DNA from: Brassica napus
Lineage: Eukaryota; Streptophyta; Magnoliopsida; Brassicales; Brassicaceae
Assembly (NCBI RefSeq): GCF_020379485.1
Contig: NC_063437.1
Span: forward strand, 18,749,726-18,813,725
Direction: 5' to 3'
DNA length: 64,000 nucleotides
In this document: piece after piece, positions 22,229-32,833 of the stretch
Position numbering within the stretch: position 1 is the first letter of the stretch
Layout of the letters: every line of letters begins with the position of its first letter
The notes under the pieces: model-generated
What the model saw: the letters and a program-made list of their open reading frames with translations, nothing else
What the model was told of the DNA's origin: nothing
Databases searched by the model: none
Position numbers and translations under genes: made by a program

Positions 22229-24030
22229 TTAGTTCACATAACGACAATCCTTCCTAATCTCTCCTTGGTCACCGGTGAGAGGATTGGTCTCGGACAAGAG
22301 CCTGATAGCGCGTGAAAATTGCTCATGGAAGTAACCATTGTCCGCAGCCATCTTCGCCACAAAGGGTGCGGTCCTCGGATCCGTGGCTATCTCATCATCG
22401 ATGACAAGGAGTCCTTTATGAGCCATGATGTTTTTGTAATACATATTGTCCACAACCATCGGTGTCTCAGGGTCGTTGCGGGAGTATAAGACCTCTTTTG
22501 GGTTCGGATTTGGAGTAGGGCAACGTTTTTTCAAGTAAAGGGCGTACGTAGGGTCGAGAGTCGGGTCAATCGTTGGGTATAGCCGGTGCACTAGGTTAAC
22601 GCAGTGGACTCTACCCACTGAGTGTGCACCTACGGTAATAAAAATTGACCGATCAATAACAATGACAGTTATATATCTTTATTATCTTAACTAGTAAATA
22701 AACTTTCCAAAAAAAAAATATTATATGTATTATTTAAGTATATGGTTGATAAAACTATTTTATTTTGATTTTATCAGAAAATGAACCAAAAATACCCAAA
22801 TTATCTTCTATTGAACCACCGGACCGTATAAAATTTGGTTTAATTAACGGTGTAAAACGCACATCTATCCTAAAATCTTGAACAAATTCAAAAACCAAAA
22901 TGTCCATCCTGGTTAGTGTTACCGTGCTGGCTCAAATCTATTGACCTATGCATTTAAAAGATAGTTTCTACTCAGATTTATAACTCAGGTACCTAAGAGA
23001 GCAACGGTGGCTTCAACATCGATGCCGATGGAGTTAAAGTTTGAGAGAACAGACGAGAGAGAGTCATTGTGGTTAGGAACTAGAGCCTCAACATCTCTCA
23101 AGTAGCTCCCTCTACTGTCTCTCCTTCCTGTCTTTATCATATCTATCTTTGGCCCTTTCAACTATTCATTTCACCAACCAAAAAAAAAACATCTTAATAA
23201 AAATATAATTCCAAACTAATTAAATGAACCTTACAATGCATATACTTACCATGACAATACCATCTCTAGCAGAGAGAGCAACAATATCAGCGCAAGAGAC
23301 TGTTCCAGGACATTCTTTCTCGAGTGCATCTTTGATAGTCTTGATATACTTAAAGTTTCTCATACCAAAACTCCTTGTTGACTTTTGCTCTGATTCCACA
23401 CCTCTTGCTGTCTCTAGTAGCAGTGACGCATCACACGACTACAAAAAAAAATACCCATGAACATAAATATTCACGATGACTTTTTGGTAATCATGTTTTT
23501 AAAAAATATTCACGATGATGATGATGCCATGTGATTATAGAGTAAATGTAATTACCTTGACGACGCAGTCATGGAAGAGATTACGGAGCCAAGATACGGC
23601 TGTGTTGCCGTGTTTGTAGTACAGCGTCTCCACTTGTTGTCTGATTATCTCTTCCGCTCTCGGACAACTCTCTCTGTAATAATTCATCTTCAGTTCCGCA
23701 TTTCCTACAGTTTAGTTAATCTTTAGATTCGATTTAAAAAAAAGTTAATCTTTAGATTATTCGCTTTATTTACGTATGAGTGATTACTAGCCATTTTATA
23801 ATATAATATTTGTTGAATTTTTACGGTGGAAATTAGTTTACTAAAAAAAACCGTAGTTATTTTGGTTTCAGCTAGCAAAAATTAGAAATATATTCTCGAG
23901 ACATGGATACACGTGGCATAATGTGATAAGAGAAAAGGGAATATAAATTACCGATATGAAAGATGGAAAATAACTGTAATAACAGGCAAAAGAAAGCCAA
24001 AAAGCAGAAGGGCATCTTCACAATGGCCAT
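22229..24030 (-). CDS. PER21: Class III peroxidase, peroxidase 21-like
   Basis: Secreted haem peroxidase that oxidises phenolics with hydrogen peroxide in the wall or apoplast. Minus-strand exons 24030-23952, 23704-23556, 23438-23250, 23161-22993 and 22629-22229 join in phase to 328 codons plus stop. A signal peptide (MAIVKMPFCFLAFFCLLLQL, then FSIFHIG) leads the protein. The distal site is WLRNLFHDCVVKSCDASLLL (R67 and H71 by my count). The proximal haem ligand is in VALLGAHSVGRVHC (about H198). GTVSCADIVALSARDG is also intact. The protein ends GDQGEIRKDCRYVN. Sequence and position match Arabidopsis At2g37130. All donors are GT and all acceptors AG, and I see no lesion. Confidence 0.95.
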
Positions 24031-26233
24031 CTTTTTCTCTCCTATCTTTTTGTACTTTGTTGATTGGTGTGTCTCTTTATGTGTCCAATGTAGGGTTATA
24101 TAGAGATTCAAGAGACTTGAGAAACTCTCTTTAATCGTGTAATATATAATTAAGTATTTTTATTTCTTATAGTCATAGTGGTTGCCCATGTTAATTATTC
24201 TTTTTTGAAATTATCAGGGGATTTCTTATTCTAGACGAATATTAATATTGAAGTTTGTAACCACTAGCTATATATCTGAACTCAATAGTTGTTGAACATG
24301 TGAATTCAGTGAGACGAGTTTTCCTATTCTATCCGATGATAATACAAAATTAAATTAGTTCGGCTTTTCACTTCTTTTCACTTTTAATTAGCCTTCCTCA
24401 TACATGTTTCATGTTCACAAGATACAAAAGGAGGAGATCTGTAATATAAATTACGCTCTAACTTGTAACTAATTGATTGGATTGGATTCGAATAAATAAA
24501 ATCAAAATGTAAATGCTTGCGATGAATATGTATATTACACATCAACTTCAAGATGACCGACTCAATTAACTCCCAATCATGCTAATCTATAGGTATTCAA
24601 TATATAGCATACAATATTAAATACGGTTTCACTTATATGAGTTCATTCACTAATATATGAGTAAATTATTATTACCCGACTGCTGCATAAATTTTATACC
24701 ACCGATTTAGTTTATAGATTCTAACAGACTTACTGACATGTTATATTATTCCATTTGAAATATCGTTACCAGTCTGGATTCTTTGGCTGACTTAAAAAAA
24801 ATATTTTGCTTCAATTGTGTAGCAAATGTAGAAGGATATTATAGACTAGTCATAAATATGTATATATGCATGGCCCATTGTTATACATTTTGGGAAAATT
24901 ATTGAATATATATTATATAAAATCATCTGATGGTAGCCACAATTTTTTTGTTTAAATTATCTGTAACATGATTACCGTGTATAGCGGGTTTGCGTCATTT
25001 CGGACATGCGCTTGATGCAAAATCAATACGACTGTGGATGTTAAAATGGATATATTGACTTCACTAAATGTTAATATCATCATCAGCCACTTATCCTTCG
25101 GCCACTTAGTCACTTGTGATATTTTTAACACAACACATTGGGTGAATTCGTATTATACGCATTTAATGTGGCACCAAGAGTTAATTCAGACCCATTCATA
25201 GCTAAGCAGTTTATAATAGGTTGCCGCTATTTCAACGTATCATTCATCAAAATTTGATGTATCTATTTTAGTAGAAAACGAAAGATGTTTCATTTTATTT
25301 GGTGTAATAAATCTTTAATGCTCTTGAATACTGCTTAATACCGTCAGAACTCAGAACATTAACTTTAGTTTTAAATTATAATGCAATTACTAAAACACTG
25401 CAAATTTATTTCATTATACAATATACAAAAAATGATCATGTATACTCTCTCTCTTTTCACAATGATAAATTCCCATTTTTGTTTTTAAAGAATTTTAAGG
25501 TTTTAATACATATTCCCTCAGTTTCGTAAAGAATGCCACTTTGACATTTTCACACAAATTAAAAAAATGATTAAAATACATTAAAGTTCTTATTAGTTAC
25601 ACTTAATATGAAACAGAAAGAGTATTTATTAGTACTTGTTACAAATTGCATATATCAAAATATTTATTAATAGTAAATACATTTTTATTTTTATTAGTTT
25701 AAATTTATGTAAAATTGTAAAAAATTTATAATTGATCACTAAACATTAATTAATATGTGTAAAAAATGAAAATTTAAAAAAAATGTGAAACAGAAAGACT
25801 ATCACATAATTTAATAAATGTAAAAACTACAAGAATTTAAGTTAATAATATATTTACGTCAATAATACTTATGTTTCGGGTTGATATCTTAATTCGTTTT
25901 GTAATAATAGCACTTTTAAATCAATTTGGTTATAGATTTTAAAATAAATTATACTCATACTTGGAAGCAAATTAAAAAAAGGTTATAAGATTGCTTGGTG
26001 TATGAATAATTGAAAACCATTTTTTGTTTTTGACAACAATTGAAAGCCATTAAGTTTGAACTTTTTAGGCACTGGCTTAATCGCACGCGCATTTGAAAAC
26101 CACCAAATAAAATCAACCCCACTTTCTTAATATTATTGTGACTGATGACGGCTGTAACATTCTGGTCTTGACCGTCCAGTCCATTCACTTGAACACGCAC
26201 ATAATGCTTTGTTGCCGATTCACTTATTTTCAT
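24031..26233. other. Peroxidase promoter side and AT-rich intergenic DNA
   Basis: The first few hundred bases are the 5' flank of the peroxidase. The rest is AT-rich without coding potential. Near 25500-25810 there is TTCCCTCAGTTTCGTAAAGAATG-type sequence and a related GTGAAACAGAAAGA repeat, reminiscent of old MITE remnants, with no ends I can fix. TATTTTCAT at 26225-26233 is the left target duplication of the Mutator-like element. Confidence 0.4.
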
Positions 26234-26832
26234 GGGATTTTTGCAAAATTGACCTATAACTTAAAGTCAAACACAAAACTAACCTCCTTTTTTTTTGAAA
26301 ATTGGTTTTGCCCTATTCACCCCACAAGTTCATATAATTTACGAAAATGCCATCCATTTTTTTTTTATTTTTTTTTTTCGAAAATGACATTTTTACTCTC
26401 TCACCCTCATCATCTTCAAGTAATTACAAGATTGCCATTGTCATCAATACCACAACCACCATGAACAACCAATTTGAAGCTCTTAATGCTCCTAAAATCG
26501 ATTTACCCTTCTTCTTTTTCCATTCTTGTGACCTAAACACAACATATCTCTCACTTTCTCTCCACAATGAGCTAAAAAAACTCAAGATTTTGATTCTAAA
26601 ATTTTTATGGTTCATAGAGTCATAGAAGCTAACGATTATGGGTGGGTGACTTCCGTTTGTGATTCTGTGTGCTTGGAGAAGCCTTATGTATGCTAAGGAA
26701 CTTATCTCACTAATTTAAGGTATGACATCGAGTTTTTTTCCAGATCTGTTCGTCAGACGACTTACTTGGGAAGTCGTCTGGCTGTAGACGACTTACCTTT
26801 CAGTCGTCTGGCTGTAGACGACTTACCTGGAA

Positions 26833-27620
26833 GTCGTCTGGTCAACGCAGAGGTTATTTTTGCAATTGACTTTGAAATCTGTAACCTGAGACGACTGAAA
26901 GTTAAGTCGTCTACTATTGTTTGGTTTCAAAAAAAATTCCAAAGAACCTAGACGACTTACATTTCAGTCGTCATAGGTTAGTTTTGTATTTGACTGGATA
27001 ATTTCAGAAGTTTGACTTCCCCAGACGACTTACATTTCAGTCGTCTGGCGAAAATTAAAATAATAATATTTTTTTTAAAGTAAACGACTTACAATTAAGT
27101 AGTCATAGGTTAGTTTTGCAATTGAAAAAAAAAACTTCAAGATTTAATTATACACAGACGACTTATAATTCAGTCGTCCACCAGACGACTTAATTGTAAG
27201 TCGTCCAGGATTTTTTTCCGAGATTCTGGTCAAACCTCGTAAATCCTGGACGACTTACATTTCAGTCGTCTCGTGGACGACTGAATTATAAGTCGTCTGT
27301 ATATAATTAAATCTTGAAGTTTTTTTTTTCAATTGCAAAACTAACCTATGACGACTTAACTTTAAGTCGTCTACTTTTAAAAAAATATTATTATTTTAAT
27401 TTTCACTAGACGACTGAAACGTAAGTCGTCCAAAAAGTCAAACTTCTGAAATAATCCAGTCAAATGCAAAACTAACCTCTGACGACTGAAATGTAAGTCG
27501 TCTAGCTTTTTTGGAGTTTTTTTTTTAACCAAACAATAGTAGACGACTTAACTTTCAGTCGTCCGAAATAACAGATTTCAAAGTCAATTGCAAAAATAAC
27601 CTCTGCGTTGACCAGACGAC
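26833..27620. repeat. Large inverted repeat (hairpin) inside the Mutator-like element
   Basis: The left arm, 26833-27210, begins GTCGTCTGGTCAACGCAGAG and ends CCAGGA. The right arm, 27244-27620, begins TCCTGG and ends CTCTGCGTTGACCAGACGAC. The arms pair along their length with a few mismatches and small gaps. The loop between them is about 33 bp (27211-27243). Each arm itself carries several short GACGACTT/AAGTCGTC palindromes. A transcript through it would fold into a long duplex. Confidence 0.9.
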
Positions 27621-28372
27621 ATATAGTTTAGTCGTCTAGACAACTTAGATTGAAGTCGTCCGCGTCTTCTCCACTAGTTTTTAAGTCTTCTACGTTAGTT
27701 TATGAATAACTTGTATTTTTAAGAGTGATAAGTAACTTCAAGATATGTAAAACTCATATTTACAAAATATGTTCTCTCCCTTAGTTTTACTAAATTTGAC
27801 TAAGTTTTTCAATGCAAACTTATAAAAAATATGATATGCTTTGACTAGTTACTATTGTTTGTTTCCATCTCTTACCAACATTCTTGTTTATTAAGATGAG
27901 AAAAAGGCCATTGGAGTTTATTATTGCATATGAGAGATCCAAAGATAAGAAAAAGGCTACTGAAGTCTATTATTTCATTGATTTGTAAATGTGTAAACAC
28001 ATTGTTAGCACATTTAATACATCTTGGAAAACATTATTACTGATTTTACAAAAAATTCACAACTAAAAGAGTATACATGCAATTCATAAAACAGATCACA
28101 AACAAAACTATTATAGATCATTCATCTACAAAGACAAGCTTGGATTCCACTTGAGTAGACAAGACCAGACAACTTTTAAGAAGTTCAGACGACTTCTAAG
28201 AAGTCCAGACGACTTCCAGGAAGTTCAGACGACTTTGCCAGAAGACTTTTAGGAAGTTCAGACGACTTCCAGACGACTTTACAGGAAGTCCAGACGACTT
28301 TACAGGAAGTCCAGACGACTTTTAGGAAGTCCAGACGACTTCCAGACGACTTCCAGATGACTTCCAGACGAC

Positions 28373-29306
28373 TAACAAGTAAGTCGTCCCAGAAGTTTTC
28401 CAGATCTGAAAAACCTGCATATTAAATCCAGATCTGAAAAACCTGCATATTCAAAAACGTTCAAATGGCTTAAAAACAGAAAAAAATGAGTGGAAGATTA
28501 TATAAATCTACCTTTACAGAACACACAAAAATACATATCTAAAAATAATAGATCTACCTTTAAATTAGTGGAAGATGAGTACCAAATAATTAAAAACCTG
28601 CAAAAAAAAAATAGATTAGTAACAAAGACATGAGACAAAATTGAAAAATTCATATAAAGTTTGGTGTTTTCAAGTCAAAGAGATTAGAGTGGGTTTGGAG
28701 AGTTTTAGTTTGGGAAAAAAGTAAGAACTTTATACAACAAGAAGTTACCAAATGAAGAAAAATCAGACATAAGAACTTACCAAAACGCTCAGAAAAATCC
28801 AGACGACTTCCTAGAAGTCCAGACGACTTCCTGGAAGTCCAGACGACTTCCTGGAAGTCCAGACGACTTCCTGGAAGTCCAGACGACTTCCAGGAAGTCC
28901 AGACGACTTCCTGGAAGTCCAGACGACTTTGTCAGAAGACTTCCAGATGACTTCCAGACGACTTCCAGACGACTAACAGGTAAGTCGTCCCAGAAGTCTT
29001 CCAGATCTGAAAAACCTGCACATCAAATCCAGATCTGAAAAACCTGCATATTCAAAAACGTTCAAATGACTTAAAAATAGAGAAAATGAGTGGAAGATTA
29101 GATAAATCTACATTTATAGAACACACAAAAATACATATCTAAAATTAATAGATCTACCTCTAAATTAGTGGAAGATGAGTACCATTTGATTAAAAACCTG
29201 CAAAAGAGATAGATTAGTAAGAAATACATGAGACAAAACTGAAAAATTCATATAAAGTTTGGTGTTTTCAAGTCAAAGAGATTAGAGAGAGGTTGGAGAG
29301 TTTTAG
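28373..29306. repeat. Direct duplication of about 335 bp inside the Mutator-like element
   Basis: The stretch 28373-28708 (TAACAAGTAAGTCGTCCCAG to GGAGAGTTTTAG) recurs at 28974-29306 with few changes. A GACGACTTCC array precedes each copy. Each copy also repeats CCAGATCTGAAAAACCTGCA twice. Confidence 0.85.
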
Positions 29307-30024
29307 AATGATGAACATTACATTTTTGTTGCAGCCATTTGAGAGGAGGAGAGAGAATGTGTAAATTTTTCTTTATATATGGAGACAAAAAATCCAATTA
29401 GATTAAATATTTTTGACTCAGACGACTTCCTGGACGACTTACATTTCAGTCGTCTGGTGAAGAAATTAAAACAGACGACTTACATGTAAGTCGTCCAGAA
29501 GAGTTTAATATTTTTAGCGGGAAATTAAATATTTTTAGCGGGAAACTAAAATAGAAGACTTTCCAGACGACTTACAAGTAAGTCGTCTGGACGACTGAAA
29601 TATACGTCGTCCGGGTAAATTATTTAACAGACGACTGAAATATAAGTCGTCCACACCCTAAACATAACCCCTAAACTTAATTATCTAATTAAACACTTCA
29701 TAAAACCAAATCAAACTTGAAAAGTGTTTACTATACACAGAAATAAACACATATAGGTGAAAACTAATTTTTGAAAAAAACATTTTAGTTTTCCAAAATC
29801 TAACCCTAACAATACATACAATACTACAACATATGTTTGCCAAACTCCTAAACCAAAGTATTTCATGATTCACTACTTCCACTCATATATCTTCAAAACA
29901 AATCAATTTTATCATATCTTAATTTATATCAGTTAAAACTGTTTATAATAACTTGATTTTTATTTTTTACGCATCTAAATATTTTTTTACAAGATTTATA
30001 AATTATTTTTAAATAAACTGGTAC

Positions 30025-30120
30025 CAGACGACTTACACTTCAGTCGTCCAGACGACTTACACTTCAGTCGTCCAGACGACTTACACTTCAGTCGTCCAGA
30101 CGACTTACACTTCAGTCGTC
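30025..30120. repeat. Four exact tandem copies of a 24-bp palindromic unit
   Basis: CAGACGACTTACACTTCAGTCGTC is repeated four times without a mismatch, followed by a partial copy. Each unit can form a stem through GACGACT and AGTCGTC. Exact copies contrast with the diverged modules elsewhere in the element, so this array is recent or under conversion. Confidence 0.93.
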
Positions 30121-30320
30121 CAGACGACTTCCAACATCTCAGACGACTCAGACGATTTACTGGGGCTATATTCGTAAAAATGGCTTCTGTTTTTTTGTTT
30201 GGTCACAAGGGGCTGAGCTGTAATTTCACTAGGCTTTTAGGTTAGTTTTGCATTTGATTCAAGTTTGGGTATAGGTTTGGAATTAAAATCAAGTTGTGGG
30301 TTAGTTTTGGCAAAAACCCC

Positions 30321-31318
30321 TATTTTCATTAAAACTCATCATGTAAATGATTTCCCCTCCTTTTTCCTTTACATCTAAAAGTCTATGTAGTTTTTCTAGA
30401 TGCTTATGAGTTACGCAAAACGATCCTCTCCCACACAAAAAAACAATAATATTAATATATGTTTTAATGTCCAAGTGTTTGATTAGTGCTGCAGTTTGTA
30501 AATATGTAATAAAACTAATCAGCTTAATTTTCTGTTTAAACAAGAAGTTTTGTATAGAAAGACGACTTGGATTATATTTTTGTAAGAATTCTGAATTCCT
30601 GTCGTTTCATTCCATAACAATATGCGTTAATATGTTCGTGTATTATTGACTTGTTGCTTTATAGTTATTTATTTATTCCCAAGTCAGATTATATTCGTTC
30701 GGAAAATGAACGTGACTCGTATATGAGTTGACCTTATGAATATTGTCTAAGGCCTTATCCATTAGATTAAAAGTTCATTATACCCTTATTATTTGTATTT
30801 AGTTTGATTATCTCCAAGGCTACATTATGAGCTGTTAGCTAGTATCCTAAGTTATGAATAGCTCCAGAAAGGCCTTATCTTAATTAAGCTATATGAACAT
30901 TGTGAGCTAAGCTGAACACTTGCTTAGATGTAACTTGATCTTGTATGTTTTCTCTAAAAGACCAATAGCCATCTTGTATGCTTAGTTGAATTTGTATTAG
31001 GATCTCTTAGTTGTAAGAGATCATATGTTCATCAAATGGTTCTATCACTACCATAAGTTCTCTGTAAGGCCTTGTTGTTCTTCTCGCTCTGCTTTCTGCA
31101 GCCTGGTTAGTTTCCACAGGAGGCGTATGTTCTTTGATAGCAAAGTGAAAACCGTCCATCTCTTCATAGTCATTTGGTATATTTGAACTTGTGAGCCAGT
31201 AGGCACATGAGCTTCTCAGCAAGAAGAAGCATTCTCTTTTCTTTTTTTTTCTCTACTCACCAATAACAGATATTAACTTCCTTCTATTTACAACTTAAAA
31301 TGTTATAGTCTATCACAT
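30321..31318. other. Spacer between Mutator-like element and LINE, with an unassigned minus-strand ORF
   Basis: Mostly AT-rich. On the minus strand, 31222-31007 reads LLRSSCAYWLTSSNIPNDYE and ends VVIEPFDEHMISYN with a stop. It is less AT-rich than its surroundings and could be the 3' end of a lost gene. I do not recognise it, and no upstream exon is present because the LINE lies there. Confidence 0.4.
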
Positions 31319-32833
31319 ATTTTCCCTTTAAACAAAGAAGAAGACCTCCTCAGGGTCCTTGAGAAACGCCCCTACCAATATGCAAAATGGATGGTGATTG
31401 TAGAGAGATGGAACCCAACAATGGCGGCTGATTTCCCTTCTCTGATACCGTTTTGGATTAAGGTCCAAGGAATCCCAGTACACCTATGGACAGAAGGAAC
31501 AATCAGAGCAATCGGGGAAGACATAGGAGTGTATGAAGAAGCCGAAATAAACTCTCTCAATGTAAGAATGCGAGTGCAAGTGAACGGGAGACTTCCCCTC
31601 ATCACAAGCTCAGTTGTGGAGTTTCCAAAAGGAGAAGTCACAGCCACACTGGTATATGAACAACTAGCGAAGCATTGCTCCTACTGCTACCGCCTTGACC
31701 ATGAGGCCAGGGATTGCCTCAAGGCAAAAGCTGAGAAGAAAGAGAAGCTGACGATGGCGGAGAGTAACAAAGAGGGCCATGTCCTATCTTCCAAATTAGA
31801 TGACTCCAGTAGGATGCGAGGAAGACCTCCGAGTGGTAAAGCGCCTTCAGACCACCATAGGGACGTTCGCATGTCCCCATACAGCCGACCAAATGAAGAC
31901 TACTATGGAGCCCGACATTATAACAGCAATCTCCGAGATAAGCAAGGACAGCTGCGAGATTCAAACACACGAAGGTCTGAAGACAAAGACTCACAATGGC
32001 AAAGAGGACAGGACTACCGCTATAGCGATAGAGAAGGTTACTCTCACTCTGCCATACAGCATGGAGATCGAAGGAAATCTCACCACTCATCTCTCCGTGA
32101 GGATAGAGGTCTCCTCAGAGACAGGGGTTTCCCACGCTCTGAAGGGGAAAAAAAGGAATCGAGTGCATCAAGAAGAGCCGACCCGAACTCTGCTAGGGGG
32201 ACTCCCCTAGAGAGAACACAAGAGGAACTACCTAAAGAAGCACTGGAAGAAGCCATAGGAGACATTCATAACGCTATGAAGCAATACACATCAATAGCGG
32301 ACCCAACGGAGAGCGCTGCTCGAAGGGAACGGTATAGGCAAGCGGAAGAACAAGGAGAAATAGAAGAGACAGCTGCACAAATGGTGAGAGCCAGCTTAAA
32401 TAACCAAGAGAACCTAGCACGGGAAGGGGAAACCAGTAAAAGCCCAAGCCGAGTTCCCGCACTCCTACGGCTAGGTCCTTCTCCACCACCGGCACAAGCT
32501 GAAACTAATATGGCGCCACAACCAGACACTCGACGAAAACCAGGGAGGCCGCCCGGAGTAAAAAAGAGAGGCCAGAGTAGTCCAAAGATTGTGGGGGGAC
32601 AGAGCTCCAGGAAAAGGAGGATACTACAAACTAAACCCCCGACCTGCCGACGAAGACTTGGGACACAAAAGGGGTCAAATGAGAACGGGGCCAGACTCAC
32701 AACCTCGCGAGATAGCTCGGACAGGAGAACATCTACTCAAGACTCAGAAAACCAACCCATAGCCAACATGATCACGACAAAGAAGAAGAAGAAGAAGACG
32801 GATTTTCGGGATCCGTCAACTCCCGTTCCTTAA
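31319..32833 (+). pseudogene. LINE ORF1 (DUF4283 and zinc knuckle), 5'-truncated
   Basis: The frame is open from the truncated edge (FPLNKEEDLLRVLEKRPYQY) to the TAA at 32831-32833. IPFWIKVQGIPVHLWTEGTI is the usual DUF4283 signature. CSYCYRLDHEARDC is a CX2CX4HX4C zinc knuckle. The remaining two thirds are charged and low in complexity (Arg, Ser, Glu, Lys) and end in a lysine run, [17 protein letters not shown]. In this family ORF1 binds RNA and packages the element's transcript. Its start is missing. Confidence 0.85.

Larger units (their letters stand above)
26234..30320. mobile_element. Mutator-like element, 4,087 bp, palindrome-packed and non-autonomous
   Basis: The left end GGGATTTTTGCAAAATTGACC and the reverse complement of the right end, GGGGTTTTTGCCAAAACTAACC, form long imperfect terminal inverted repeats. 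Similarity extends inward over about 55-85 bp (ACAAAACTAACCT, ATGCCAT). The 9-bp sequence TATTTTCAT flanks both ends exactly (26225-26233, 30321-30329), which is the Mutator-superfamily target size. I find no transposase or captured gene. The interior is dominated by GACGACTT...AAGTCGTC modules, a large inverted repeat (26833-27620), two clusters of CCAGACGACTT(CC) arrays (28160-28392, 28797-28990), a direct duplication, and a 4 x 24-bp exact array near the right end. Movement would need a transposase supplied elsewhere. Confidence 0.85.

Noticed and set aside
26749..30150. Regular palindromic repeats reminiscent of a CRISPR array
   Set aside because: The window is plant nuclear DNA, spacing and unit length vary, there are no cas genes, and the repeats lie inside a transposon with 9-bp target duplications.
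32266..32700. Minus-strand ORF within LINE ORF1
   Set aside because: It is a shadow of the charged ORF1 sequence on the other strand.
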